A DNA stretch of 64,000 nucleotides from Leisingera sp. ANG59 (GTDB taxonomy: Bacteria > Pseudomonadota > Alphaproteobacteria > Rhodobacterales > Rhodobacteraceae), in contig NZ_WLCM01000012.1 in NCBI RefSeq assembly GCF_013317235.1, forward strand, positions 65,960-129,959, in the 5' to 3' direction. The translations under genes were made by a program, and so were the position numbers. Below, piece after piece: positions 17,183-26,846 of this stretch; position 1 is the stretch's first letter, and every line of letters begins with the position of its first letter. A model generated the notes under the pieces. It saw nothing but the letters and a program-made list of their open reading frames with translations, was not told the DNA's origin and did not search any database.

Positions 17183-18769
17183 ATGACAAACGCATCCCCG
17201 ATTTCCGGCGACAAATCCCGTGTATTGATTTTCGATACCACCCTGCGCGACGGCGAGCAGAGCCCCGGCGCCACCATGACCCATGACGAGAAGCTGGAGA
17301 TTGCCGAGCTTCTGGACGAGATGGGGGTGGACATTATCGAGGCGGGCTTCCCGATTGCCTCCGAAGGCGACTTTGCCGCGGTCAGCGAGATTGCCGAACG
17401 CTCGAAAAACGCGATGATCTGCGGGTTGGCACGGGCCAATTTCAAGGACATCGACCGCTGCGCCGAAGCCGTGCGCAAGGCCGCGCAGCCGCGTATCCAC
17501 ACCTTCATCGGCACCTCGCCGCTGCACCGCGCCATCCCGAACCTGACCATGGACGAGATGGCCGACAAGATCCACGAGACCGTGACCCACGCGCGCAACC
17601 TGGTCGACAACGTGCAGTGGTCGCCGATGGACGCGACCCGGACCGAGTGGGATTACCTCTGCCGGGTGATCGAGATCGCCATCAAGGCAGGCGCCACGAC
17701 CATCAACATCCCCGACACCGTCGGCTATACCGCGCCGATGGAATCCGCTGACCTGATCAAGCAGTTGATCGAGACGGTGCCGGGCGCCGATGAGGTGATC
17801 TTTGCCACCCACTGCCACAATGACCTCGGCATGGCGACCGCCAACGCGCTGGCCGCTGTCGCGGGCGGCGCGCGTCAGATCGAATGCACCATCAACGGCC
17901 TCGGCGAGCGCGCGGGCAACACCGCGCTGGAAGAGGTGGTGATGGCGCTGAAGACGCGCAACGACATCATGCCCTGGCACACCGGCATCGACACCACCAA
18001 GATCATGCACATCTCGCGCCGGGTCTCGACCGTCTCCGGCTTTGTTGTGCAGCCGAACAAGGCGATTGTCGGGAAGAACGCCTTTGCGCATGAAAGCGGC
18101 ATCCACCAGGACGGGATGCTGAAGAACCGCGAGAACTTCGAGATCATGCGGCCCGAGGACATCGGCCTCTCCGGCACCTCGCTGCCCCTGGGCAAGCATT
18201 CCGGCCGCGCGGCGCTGCGCGACAAGCTGGAGCATCTCGGCTATGAGGTGGGCGACAACCAGCTGAAGGACGTCTTTGTCCGCTTCAAGGAGCTGGCCGA
18301 CCGCAAGAAAGAGGTGTTCGACGACGACCTCATCGCGCTGATGCGCATCGGCACCGACGCGGAGAACGACCACCTCAAGATCGTCTCGATGAAAGTGGTC
18401 TGCGGCACCGGCGGCCCGGCGGAATCCACTGTCGAGATGGAGATTGACGGCAAGGACGTGACCGAGACAGCCGAGGGCGACGGGCCGGTGGATGCCACCT
18501 TCAAGGCGATCCGCAAGATTTATCCGAACACCGCCCGCCTGCAGCTTTACCAGGTGCATGCGGTGACCGAAGGCACCGACGCGCAGGCGACGGTTTCAGT
18601 GCGGCTGGAGGAGGATGGCAACATCGCCACCGGCGAAAGCGCCAACACCGATACGGTTGTGGCCTCGGCCAAGGCCTACGTGAACGCGCTGAACCGGCTG
18701 ATCGTGCGCCGCGGCCGGGTGGGAGAAGGCGCCGACACCAAGGAAATTTCCTACAAGGACCTGGCCTGA
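17183..18769 (+). CDS. leuA: 2-isopropylmalate synthase
   Basis: 528-aa enzyme condensing acetyl-CoA with 2-oxoisovalerate, the first committed step of leucine synthesis. The catalytic TIM barrel starts with IFDTTLRDGEQSPGATM, and the metal-binding HxH is in FATHCHNDLGMATANALAAV near residue 210. The C-terminal LeuA dimer domain (about 390-520), the site of leucine feedback inhibition in this family, is complete. It is preceded by a leucine-rich leader peptide and hairpins, so expression is probably attenuation-controlled. The Shine-Dalgarno sequence (AAGAG) is weak. It ends 21 bp before a strong terminator. Confidence 0.96.
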   Translation: MTNASPISGDKSRVLIFDTTLRDGEQSPGATMTHDEKLEIAELLDEMGVDIIEAGFPIASEGDFAAVSEIAERSKNAMICGLARANFKDIDRCAEAVRKAAQPRIHTFIGTSPLHRAIPNLTMDEMADKIHETVTHARNLVDNVQWSPMDATRTEWDYLCRVIEIAIKAGATTINIPDTVGYTAPMESADLIKQLIETVPGADEVIFATHCHNDLGMATANALAAVAGGARQIECTINGLGERAGNTALEEVVMALKTRNDIMPWHTGIDTTKIMHISRRVSTVSGFVVQPNKAIVGKNAFAHESGIHQDGMLKNRENFEIMRPEDIGLSGTSLPLGKHSGRAALRDKLEHLGYEVGDNQLKDVFVRFKELADRKKEVFDDDLIALMRIGTDAENDHLKIVSMKVVCGTGGPAESTVEMEIDGKDVTETAEGDGPVDATFKAIRKIYPNTARLQLYQVHAVTEGTDAQATVSVRLEEDGNIATGESANTDTVVASAKAYVNALNRLIVRRGRVGEGADTKEISYKDLA

Positions 18770-18789
18770 GTCTGGCCTCACTCAAATCG

Positions 18790-18817
18790 AAAGGGCGCCC
18801 GCTGCGGCGCCCTTTTT
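18790..18817. terminator. leuA terminator
   Basis: AAAGGGCGCC pairs with GGCGCCCTTT around a 6-nt loop and is followed by a T run. It lies between leuA and the convergent cyclase gene and can serve both. Confidence 0.88.
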
Positions 18818-18826
18818 CGTTGCTGC

Positions 18827-20572
18827 CTAATTCAGCCCAGCCTTGCGCAGCCCTTCGGTGAAATGCCCGGCATCCTCAGTGCGGCCATAGTGCAGCCCGG
18901 CAAGCAGCCCTTCTGCCGTGGCATCGGGCTGCATCACCCGGACTTGCTCCACATACTCCTGCGCCTGCCGCACATTGCCGAGCCAGCTGTGACAGGCCGC
19001 CACCAGTGCTGTCTGAACCGCGTCCATAGCCGGCAACCGCATGAAATCCGCCAGCGCCTCTTGATACAGGCGCGCGGTAAAATGGGCTTTGCCAAGATGG
19101 CTCCAGAAACGGACCGGAAAATGCGGGTTCAGGCGCATGGCCTTCCGAATCCATTCCGCCCCCTCTTCAGGCCGGCCCTGCCAGGTCAGCAGCTCGCCCA
19201 TCTGCACCACAACCAGATCGTAATTCGGATTCAAGGCGAGGGCGCGTTCCTGGTGATACTGCGCCTGGGACAGGTTATCCTGAATAATCGCCAGAGCCGC
19301 CATCAGCCTGTGCACATCAGCATCATTATCATCCATCGCAGCAGCTTTCTGGATCGCTTCCATCGACAGCCGCAGCATCTCCTCGGTGTCGTCGCACCAG
19401 CCATAGCCCCAAGCCTGGCCGCGGATGCAGCCCCGCCACGCGTGGGCATGAGCGAACTCCGGGTCCAGCTCCACAGCCCGGTCGATGAGCTTCATCGCCG
19501 CTTCGTTGTCCTCGCGGGTGCTGCGGTGGTGCAGGACCTTCGCAGCCAGCACACATTCATAGGCCGCCAGGCTGGAAGGCTTCTTGCGTGAGACTTCATC
19601 CTGCTGCGCTGCTTCGATCCGCCCGGGGAGGGTGGCGACAATGGCCGATGTCACCTCATCCTGGATCTCGAATATGTCGTCGAGGGTGCGGTCGTATTTC
19701 TCCGCCCAGATATGGGAGTCGTTGCAGCTGTCGATCAGCTGCACGGTGACCCGCAGCCGGTTGCCCGCCTTGCGCACGCTGCCCTCGACGATGTAGCGGG
19801 CGCCCAGCTTTTCCGCCACTTCGCGGATGTTGACCGCTTGCCCCTTGTAGACAAAGGACGAGTTTCGGGAGATCACAAACAACTCATGGCGGCGGCTGAG
19901 TTCAGTCAGGATGTCTTCGGTCAGCCCGTCGGCAAAAAACTCCTGCTCCGGGTCGCCGCTCATGTTGGCAAAGGGCAGCACCGCAATGGAGGGTTTGACC
20001 ACGGCAAAAGGCTCAGCTGCGCTGTCATCCTGGCCGGGCCCCGCGCCGGCAGCCTCCCCCTCCAGAATCAGCCGGTAGACCTGCACCGGTTCCGCAATGT
20101 TCTTGAGATGCTGCGGCCCCAGATCCTCGAACTGCAGCTCGCCCATGCGGCGGACCTGATCGTAAACGGCGGCAGAGACACAGACGTCCCCGGTGCCGGC
20201 AAATTGTTCCAGCCGGGCCGCCACATTCACACCGCTGCCGTAGATGTCGCCTTCGTCAAAGATGATATCGCCAAGATTTACGCCGACCCGGAACTGAATG
20301 CGTTTATCGGGCGCCACATCGGCGTTGCGGCGGCGCATCCGGTCCTGCACCTCGGCGGCGCAGGCTACCGCATCGCAGACGCTAGGGAACTCGACCAGCA
20401 TCCCGTCGCCGGTGGTCTTGATGATGGAGCCGCGGTTCTTGGCGATTGCAGGGTCGATCAGTTCAATCCGGTGGGTGCGAAGACGCGCCAGGGTGCCCTG
20501 CTCATCGACGTCCATCAGGCGGCTGTAACCAACCATATCCGCCGCCAGCACGGCGGCCAGCCTGCGTTCCAT
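18827..20572 (-). CDS. class III adenylate/guanylate cyclase with TolB-like and TPR domains
   Basis: 581 aa. The N-terminal cyclase homology domain (about residues 1-175) retains likely metal aspartates Asp12 (LAADMVGYSR) and Asp56 (KTTGDGMLVEF), substrate-side Lys52, and the NVAAR Asn/Arg pair, so activity is plausible. A TolB-like domain (about 190-330: SIAVLPFANMSGDPEQEFFADG) and TPR-type helices (about 350-560) follow. No membrane segment or signal peptide is seen, so the protein should be cytoplasmic. The architecture is common in rhizobia and roseobacters but its stimulus is unknown. GGAGGG precedes ATG 20572. Confidence 0.88.
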   Translation of the reverse strand: MERRLAAVLAADMVGYSRLMDVDEQGTLARLRTHRIELIDPAIAKNRGSIIKTTGDGMLVEFPSVCDAVACAAEVQDRMRRRNADVAPDKRIQFRVGVNLGDIIFDEGDIYGSGVNVAARLEQFAGTGDVCVSAAVYDQVRRMGELQFEDLGPQHLKNIAEPVQVYRLILEGEAAGAGPGQDDSAAEPFAVVKPSIAVLPFANMSGDPEQEFFADGLTEDILTELSRRHELFVISRNSSFVYKGQAVNIREVAEKLGARYIVEGSVRKAGNRLRVTVQLIDSCNDSHIWAEKYDRTLDDIFEIQDEVTSAIVATLPGRIEAAQQDEVSRKKPSSLAAYECVLAAKVLHHRSTREDNEAAMKLIDRAVELDPEFAHAHAWRGCIRGQAWGYGWCDDTEEMLRLSMEAIQKAAAMDDNDADVHRLMAALAIIQDNLSQAQYHQERALALNPNYDLVVVQMGELLTWQGRPEEGAEWIRKAMRLNPHFPVRFWSHLGKAHFTARLYQEALADFMRLPAMDAVQTALVAACHSWLGNVRQAQEYVEQVRVMQPDATAEGLLAGLHYGRTEDAGHFTEGLRKAGLN

Positions 20573-20636
20573 AGCACGCCCTCCCTGCCGGAAAGCGTAG
20601 CGGGAAAGCGCTGCATTTCAAAGTTATTTGCAAACC

Positions 20637-21359
20637 TCAGCCGCGCAGGATCCGGGCTGCAAGCGCCGGGGAGAGGCGATGGATCAGCCGCAACAGCTTC
20701 ATCTGCCCCACCCAGATTTCGCTTTTGCCCGCAGCAATCCCGCCGAGCAGGGCGGCGGCGGCTGCGTTGGGGCTGATCTTGCCGCGGCCCCGCCCGGCGG
20801 TCATTTGGGTCGCGGCCAGCGCCATCACGCAGTCCGTGATACGCACTGGCAGGCCTGCGCCCTCAGCCTGGTAGCGCAGGGCGCGGGTGAAATTGCGCAG
20901 GGCCGCCTTGGAGGCGCAGTAGACCGGCGCCTGCCGTTTCGGGGCCAGGGCAAGGCCGGAGGTCACATTGACCAGAAAGCTGCCTGGCGTTTGCGCAAGA
21001 ACCGGCAGCAGCCCGGCGGCGAGATGCATGGGGGCTGTCAGGTTCACCGCCACCTCCCGCTCGATATCCTGCGGATCGGCCCCGCCTTTGGCGAAATCGG
21101 CGGCGATCTGAATACCCGCGTTGTTGATCATCCCGTCCAGCCGCTGCCCCTGCAGACCGGCAATCAGCGCCGCCCGTGCGCGACTGTCTGCCAAGTCGCA
21201 GGCCAGCCGTTCCACGCCCTCTGGCAGCCCCTCCATCGCCTCAGTGGAGCGGGCCAGCGCCAGAACCTCAGCCCCTTCCGCCGCCAGCTGTAATGCCAGC
21301 GCCCGCCCGATCCCGCGCGAGGCGCCGGTGACGAGTACCCGTTTGCCGTCAAACCGCAT
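20637..21359 (-). CDS. SDR-family oxidoreductase
   Basis: 240-aa short-chain dehydrogenase/reductase. It has the cofactor motif VTGASRGIGRALALQL at the N-terminus, NNAG near residue 82, and the catalytic Tyr-x3-Lys in YCASKAAL, with a preceding Ser in NVTSGLALA. The longer frame starting at 21392 would overlap the upstream gene more. ATG 21359 overlaps the darcynin stop by 11 nt and has GAGG upstream, so coupling is likely. The C-terminal stretch with RGRGKISPNAAAAALL suggests the DltE-like subgroup. The substrate is unknown. Confidence 0.87.
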   Translation of the reverse strand: MRFDGKRVLVTGASRGIGRALALQLAAEGAEVLALARSTEAMEGLPEGVERLACDLADSRARAALIAGLQGQRLDGMINNAGIQIAADFAKGGADPQDIEREVAVNLTAPMHLAAGLLPVLAQTPGSFLVNVTSGLALAPKRQAPVYCASKAALRNFTRALRYQAEGAGLPVRITDCVMALAATQMTAGRGRGKISPNAAAAALLGGIAAGKSEIWVGQMKLLRLIHRLSPALAARILRG

Positions 21360-21672
21360 GGGCGGCCTCATAGGTGCGGAATCCGTTTTCATAAGACGGG
21401 ATGATCCCGGCCACCGTGAAGTAGCCTTCTGTGATCAGCGCAGTGTCCCGCAACTGTTCCATGGCGCAGTAGTAGGCCTCCGGCGTTTCCGCCTCGATCA
21501 TCGCCACGTCACTGAACTCCGCATGAAACGCCTCGGCATCGAAATGGCGCAGCGACAACCCGTCGCTGGCGAAAGGCTCCAGCCCGGCAGCGGCGATGCG
21601 CCCGCGTTCCGCGCGGCTGAGGCGCAGCCAGCCGGGGGAGGCGTTGAGCAGCAGGAAGATGGTCATTTTCAT
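21349..21672 (-). CDS. darcynin-like protein
   Basis: 107-aa protein resembling the darcynin family (PF17074), a small domain of unknown function: MKMTIFLLLNASPGWLRLSR, then AEFSDVAMIEAETPEAYYCAMEQLRDT. The predicted fold is a dimeric alpha/beta barrel-like domain, which is inference. GGAGG lies 7 nt before ATG 21672. It forms an overlapping pair with the following SDR and is divergent from a TetR regulator, so the pair is probably that repressor's target. The family assignment is from pattern recognition and is moderate. Confidence 0.7.
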   Translation of the reverse strand: MKMTIFLLLNASPGWLRLSRAERGRIAAAGLEPFASDGLSLRHFDAEAFHAEFSDVAMIEAETPEAYYCAMEQLRDTALITEGYFTVAGIIPSYENGFRTYEAAHAV

Positions 21673-21705
21673 CGGGGAACCTCCGCAATGTTGCCTTTGC
21701 CGCCA

Positions 21706-21731
21706 AGAATGTGAAGGATTGCTCGCATTCT
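21706..21731. promoter_or_regulatory. candidate TetR operator
   Basis: AGAATGTGA and TCGCATTCT form a 9-bp inverted repeat with one mismatch and an 8-nt spacer. It lies midway between the divergent darcynin-SDR pair and the TetR gene. It is probably the regulator's operator. Confidence 0.5.
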
Positions 21732-21763
21732 CAACTCGCGTTCCCGGCAGGAAGGCACCCGCG

Positions 21764-22396
21764 ATGCACGGCCCAAGAAAACAAGCGCGCCAGGCCCGCT
21801 CCCGCGCCACCCAGGAGGCGATCGTGGAGGCGGCGGCTCGCATTCTGGAAACGTCGGGGCGCGAGGGTTTGACAACAAATACGATTGCCGACCGGGCCGG
21901 CGTCAGCATCGGCTCGCTCTACCAGTATTTCCCCAACAAAGAGGCGGTGCTGGCCGCCGTGCTGCGCAGCAAGCGGGCAGAGCTGCTGGGCTGGATGCGG
22001 GACGCCGCAGCGCGCTGCCGCGATGAGCCGCCGGAGGCAGCCTTGCGCGAGCTTCTGGCCGCCGGGATGCGGCACCAGTTCGAACGGCCGCGGCTGGCTA
22101 TGGAGGCGGAATATGCCGAACAGCGTTTGCAGCTGGCACCGGAAACCGCCGCACTGGCAGAGGAGATGGCGCAGATCGTTCTGGACACCATCCGCCGCTT
22201 CGCCCCCGATGCCGGACCGCAGGAGGCGCGCGACGTGGTGGCCATTGCCAAAGGGATGATCAACGCCGCCGCCTTTGCCGGCGAAGCAGGCGGTACCGCG
22301 CTGGTCCAGCGGGTCGAACGCGCAATCCGGGGTTACTTGCGGGAGACCGCGTCGAACAGCGCCGAAATCCGCGCGGCTTCCTCTGCCGCGCCGTAG
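21764..22396 (+). CDS. TetR/AcrR-family transcriptional regulator
   Basis: 210-aa repressor. The N-terminal HTH (AIVEAAARILETSGREGLTTNTIADRAGVSIGSLYQYFPNKEAVL, residues about 19-63) is canonical TetR and is followed by an alpha-helical ligand domain. ATG 21764 has AGGAAGG about 9 nt upstream; the longer open frame to 21596 runs through the divergent gene and is not used. It likely controls the divergent darcynin-SDR unit. Its last 64 nt overlap the 3' end of the convergent rlmJ gene. Confidence 0.88.
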   Translation: MHGPRKQARQARSRATQEAIVEAAARILETSGREGLTTNTIADRAGVSIGSLYQYFPNKEAVLAAVLRSKRAELLGWMRDAAARCRDEPPEAALRELLAAGMRHQFERPRLAMEAEYAEQRLQLAPETAALAEEMAQIVLDTIRRFAPDAGPQEARDVVAIAKGMINAAAFAGEAGGTALVQRVERAIRGYLRETASNSAEIRAASSAAP

Positions 22397-23127
22397 GGCG
22401 CGTTGACCACAAACATGCCGCTGCCGATCATCCGGTGTCCTTCGCGCACCGGCGGGAAGAACACCTCGTGGCGCAGGGCATCAGGCAGCCCCTGCGCCTC
22501 CAGCGCCTTCAGCATCTGCTTGTGACTGCCGTCCCGCAGGATCGGATACCACAGGGCTATAACGCCGACGTTCCACTTCTTGTGCAGCTGGCCGATGATG
22601 CCGGGGATACGGGTGTAATCGGATTTGATCTCGTAGCTGGGGTCGATCAGCAACAACCCGCGGCGCGGTGTCGGCGGTGCCAGCGACATGGCGAGTTCGA
22701 ATCCGTCCTGCTGGTGCACCTTGGCCTTCCAGGGCTTCAGCGCGGCACGCAGGGCTGCATTTTCCTGCGGGTGCAGCTCAGCAAAATGCAGCGAGTCGCC
22801 GGGTCGCAGCAGCGAGGCTGCAATCAGCGGTGAGCCGGGATAGGCGGCGGCTCCATGTGCCTTGCGGGTTTCCGACAGGGCACGGTGAAGCGGATGATCC
22901 GCAGCCAGTCCCTGTTCTGCCAGGACCTTGGTGATGCCCTGCTCCGCCTCGCCGGTTTTCACGGCCTCGGGCGCGTCCAGCCGGTAGAGGCCCCGGCCCG
23001 CATGGGTCTCAATATAGCTGAGCGGTTTATCCTTGCGGGTGAGATAGGCCAGCATCCAGGCAAGCAGCGCGTGCTTCTGGACATCGGCCAGATTTCCGGC
23101 GTGGTAGATGTGCTGATAAGAGAGCAT
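22333..23127 (-). CDS. rlmJ: 23S rRNA (adenine(2030)-N6)-methyltransferase
   Basis: 264-aa SAM-dependent methyltransferase of the RlmJ family. MLSYQHIYHAGNLADVQKHALL is the typical N-terminus, THAGRGLYRL the SAM motif, and LLIDPSYE the DPPY-type catalytic motif, here with Ser in place of the second Pro. It modifies A2030 of 23S rRNA in E. coli. The 3' end overlaps the tetR 3' end by 64 nt in a tail-to-tail arrangement. Confidence 0.93.
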   Translation of the reverse strand: MLSYQHIYHAGNLADVQKHALLAWMLAYLTRKDKPLSYIETHAGRGLYRLDAPEAVKTGEAEQGITKVLAEQGLAADHPLHRALSETRKAHGAAAYPGSPLIAASLLRPGDSLHFAELHPQENAALRAALKPWKAKVHQQDGFELAMSLAPPTPRRGLLLIDPSYEIKSDYTRIPGIIGQLHKKWNVGVIALWYPILRDGSHKQMLKALEAQGLPDALRHEVFFPPVREGHRMIGSGMFVVNAPYGAAEEAARISALFDAVSRK

Positions 23128-23247
23128 GCGCCCCCTCTAGCCGCTATTTCCAAAGGGCGGAAGGGGCGGCGTACGCCCGGTAAACGGAATCTCAACCCCG
23201 CTGCGGCAGACTGCACCCCGAAAAGATACCGCAGAATGCAGGTTCCC

Positions 23248-24045
23248 ATGCCCCTCAGAATGAGCGCCCTTGCCCTGATCCTGACGTTTCTGGCCCTGTT
23301 GCTGTGCACGGCGGCTGCGGTCAGCGCGCAGGGGTATTCGCTGGTCGGCAATAATTTCTTCCTGCAAAAGGCCTCTGCCCCGATGCCCGGACCGGCGCCC
23401 GCACCTGCGGTCCCAGGCCCGGCTCCGCAGGCCATTGCCAGCCTGCTGCCGGACACCCTGCCCGGCGCGGACCAAGGCCGCGGGGCGGTATCGCTCAACC
23501 CAAGTGCCGCCAGCCTGTTCCGCGGCCGCAGCGGCAGCGGGCTGTTTGCCCCGATCCTGAAGGCACCGCCCAGCGTCAAACGTCTGCTGGATCTGATTGC
23601 CAGCGCCGAGGCCGGCAAGGCGCAGTATGATGCGGTGCAATATGGCGCCACCCGCAAGCCGCCGAAGAAGCCGACAAGCATGACAATTGCCGAGATCAAC
23701 GCCTGGATCGACGGCACCCCGGGACAGCCCCATGCCATCGGGCGCTATCAGTTCATCCCCGCAACGCTGCGGCGGCTGGTTAAGCATCAGGGGGTGAATC
23801 CGCGGGCCCGCTTCACGCCGGAGCTGCAGGACCAGCTGGCGCACCAACTGGTGGAGGAGGCCGGCTACAGCGCCTTCCTGGCTTCGGAAATGCCGCGCAA
23901 GACCTTCATGCTGAACCTGGCCAAGATCTGGGCCGGACTGCCAATCTCCACCGGGAAATCCTATTACGAGGGCTATGCCGGCAACAGCGCCAGCCTGACC
24001 TGGGCTCATTTCGACGCCGAAATGAAGCGGATCTTCCGAAGCTGA
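23248..24045 (+). CDS. secreted lysozyme-like (GH104-type) protein
   Basis: 265 aa. A signal peptide (about residues 1-28, ending AAAVSAQ) and a Pro/Ala-rich linker (about 45-70) precede a lysozyme-like domain (about 108-263). The domain has LLDLIASAEAGKAQYDAVQYG, with the Glu in the place of a muramidase catalytic acid, and HAIGRYQFIPATLRRLV, as in lambda-lysozyme-like enzymes. It probably cleaves or remodels peptidoglycan in the periplasm. It lies 231 bp upstream of the mre-mrd elongation operon, which supports a wall role. In-frame ATGs at 23236 and 23260 are alternative starts. Confidence 0.75.
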   Translation: MPLRMSALALILTFLALLLCTAAAVSAQGYSLVGNNFFLQKASAPMPGPAPAPAVPGPAPQAIASLLPDTLPGADQGRGAVSLNPSAASLFRGRSGSGLFAPILKAPPSVKRLLDLIASAEAGKAQYDAVQYGATRKPPKKPTSMTIAEINAWIDGTPGQPHAIGRYQFIPATLRRLVKHQGVNPRARFTPELQDQLAHQLVEEAGYSAFLASEMPRKTFMLNLAKIWAGLPISTGKSYYEGYAGNSASLTWAHFDAEMKRIFRS

Positions 24046-24228
24046 CGGCCAGACGTTCCGCAGCAGTCCCTTCCAGACCAGGCACGCCTTTCAGCTGCAG
24101 CAGGAACAGTGCAGGAACGCGGCTAGGTTGAGGCTCTATATAGTGGGCGGAAAGGCGCTGTTTCACCATAATACGCCCTTTCGCGGCCCAGCCCTGCCGC
24201 TTATAAGGTTTGGGAAGGCGGCTTCTGA

Positions 24229-25323
<1,095 letters not shown>

Positions 25324-25375
25324 CGCCGCAGCCTGCCGGAATGGCACCAGCTGACAGGCGGCTGGAAGGAGAAAC

Positions 25376-26317
25376 GTGGCAAAGGACAAGTCCCAGCGCG
25401 ACGATTACGCAACCCCGCTGCGGCGTCTGTTGACAGCGGTGCTGTGTCTGTGCCTGGCCGCGATCTTTGTCGTCTGGCGGATCGACAGCCCGCGGGTGGA
25501 ACGCTTCCGCGCGCAGGTGGTGGACACGGTCGTGCCCAATATGGATTGGGCAATGGTGCCCGTGACGGCCACGATCAATCTGGTCCGCGATTTCCAAAGC
25601 TACCAGCGGCTGGCGGAACAGAACCGCGAGCTGCGCAGCGAACTGCGGCAGATGCGCGCCTGGAAGGAAGCAGCTCTGCAGCTGGAACAGGAAAACGCCC
25701 GGCTGCTGGACCTCAACAATGTGAGACTGGATCCGAAGCTCACTTATATCACCGGGGTGGTGATGGCCGACAGCGGGTCCCCGTTCCGGCAGTCGGTGCT
25801 GCTGAACGTCGGCAGCCGTGACGGGGTGCATGACGGCTGGGCCGCGATGGACGGCATCGGACTGGTGGGGCGGATCTCCGGCACCGGGCGCGACACCGCT
25901 CGGGTGGTCCTGCTGACCGATGCCGCAAGCGCCGTACCCGCCACCATCCAGCCCTCCGGTCAGACCGCACTGGTCACCGGCGACAACAGCGCCGCTCCGG
26001 TGCTGAGCTTTCTGGAGAACCCCGACCTGGTGCGCCCGGGCGACAGGGTGATTTCTTCCGGCGACGGCTCCGTCTTTCCGGCTGGGTTGCTGATCGGCCA
26101 AGTGGCAAAGGACCGTTCGGGGCGGATGCGTGTGCGCCTGGCCGCAGACTACGGGCGGTTGGAGTTCCTGCGGGTGCTGCGCCATCACGGAACGCAAGTG
26201 ATCCAGGACCCTGGCGGGCTGGTCGGCGCCGCCCCGGGCGACCCGCTGCCGCAGCCGCGGCCCGAAACCCTGGGGGAGGACAGCCCCGAAGGCACGGCTG
26301 AGGCCGGCAATGGCTAA
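25376..26317 (+). CDS. mreC: rod shape-determining protein MreC
   Basis: 313-aa bitopic elongasome protein. A transmembrane helix near residues 19-36 (AVLCLCLAAIFVVW) is followed by a coiled coil (about 70-110, rich in E/L/R: LAEQNRELRSELRQMR). The periplasmic beta domain begins at about 120 (YITGVVMADSGSPFRQSVLLN). The start is GTG at 25376 with AAGGAG seven bases before. A Pro/Glu-rich tail ends in an 8-nt overlap with mreD. Confidence 0.95.
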   Translation: MAKDKSQRDDYATPLRRLLTAVLCLCLAAIFVVWRIDSPRVERFRAQVVDTVVPNMDWAMVPVTATINLVRDFQSYQRLAEQNRELRSELRQMRAWKEAALQLEQENARLLDLNNVRLDPKLTYITGVVMADSGSPFRQSVLLNVGSRDGVHDGWAAMDGIGLVGRISGTGRDTARVVLLTDAASAVPATIQPSGQTALVTGDNSAAPVLSFLENPDLVRPGDRVISSGDGSVFPAGLLIGQVAKDRSGRMRVRLAADYGRLEFLRVLRHHGTQVIQDPGGLVGAAPGDPLPQPRPETLGEDSPEGTAEAGNG

Positions 26318-26846
26318 CACCTCGCCCGCCAGGATCTGGACCATGCGCGCGGCCTTTCCCGCAGTCGCACTCTTGATCATCTTCTTCCACCTGCTGCCGC
26401 TGGAAACCGAGCCGCGGTTCTGGGCACCGCCGGACCTGCTGCCGGCGCTGGCCATGGCCTGGAGCCTGCGCCGCCCGGATTATGTTCCCGCGCTCTCGAT
26501 CGCCCTGGTGATGCTTCTGGCGGACCTGCTGTTCCACCGCCCGCCGGGGCTGCTGGCGCTGCTGACGGTGCTGGGCTGCGGCTTCCTCAAGGGCCGCGCG
26601 GCGCCCCACCGCGAGAGCACATTTGCCAGCGAATGGCTGGCCGTTGCCTTGGTGCTGACAGGGATTGCCACGCTGAACCGGCTGATCCTGACCCTGTTCG
26701 GGGTTGCCCAGGCGCAGCTGAGCCTGACCGTTATCCAGGTTGTGATGACCATCGCTGCCTATCCGCTGGCGGTTTGGGCCAGCCAGTCTATTCTTGGGGT
26801 GCGCAAACTGTCCCCTGCTGAGGCCGAAACCCTGGTGAGCCGCTGA
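26310..26846 (+). CDS. mreD: rod shape-determining protein MreD
   Basis: 178-aa polytopic membrane protein of the elongasome with about five hydrophobic helices (PAVALLIIFFHLLPL first). It is identified by hydrophobic profile, size and its fixed position between mreC (8-nt overlap) and mrdA (1-nt overlap, TGATG). Sequence conservation in MreD is low, so context carries the call. Confidence 0.9.
   Translation: MANTSPARIWTMRAAFPAVALLIIFFHLLPLETEPRFWAPPDLLPALAMAWSLRRPDYVPALSIALVMLLADLLFHRPPGLLALLTVLGCGFLKGRAAPHRESTFASEWLAVALVLTGIATLNRLILTLFGVAQAQLSLTVIQVVMTIAAYPLAVWASQSILGVRKLSPAEAETLVSR

Noticed and set aside
17150..18559. 469-codon minus-strand frame over leuA
   Set aside because: Shadow of leuA; the leuA frame has complete catalytic motifs.
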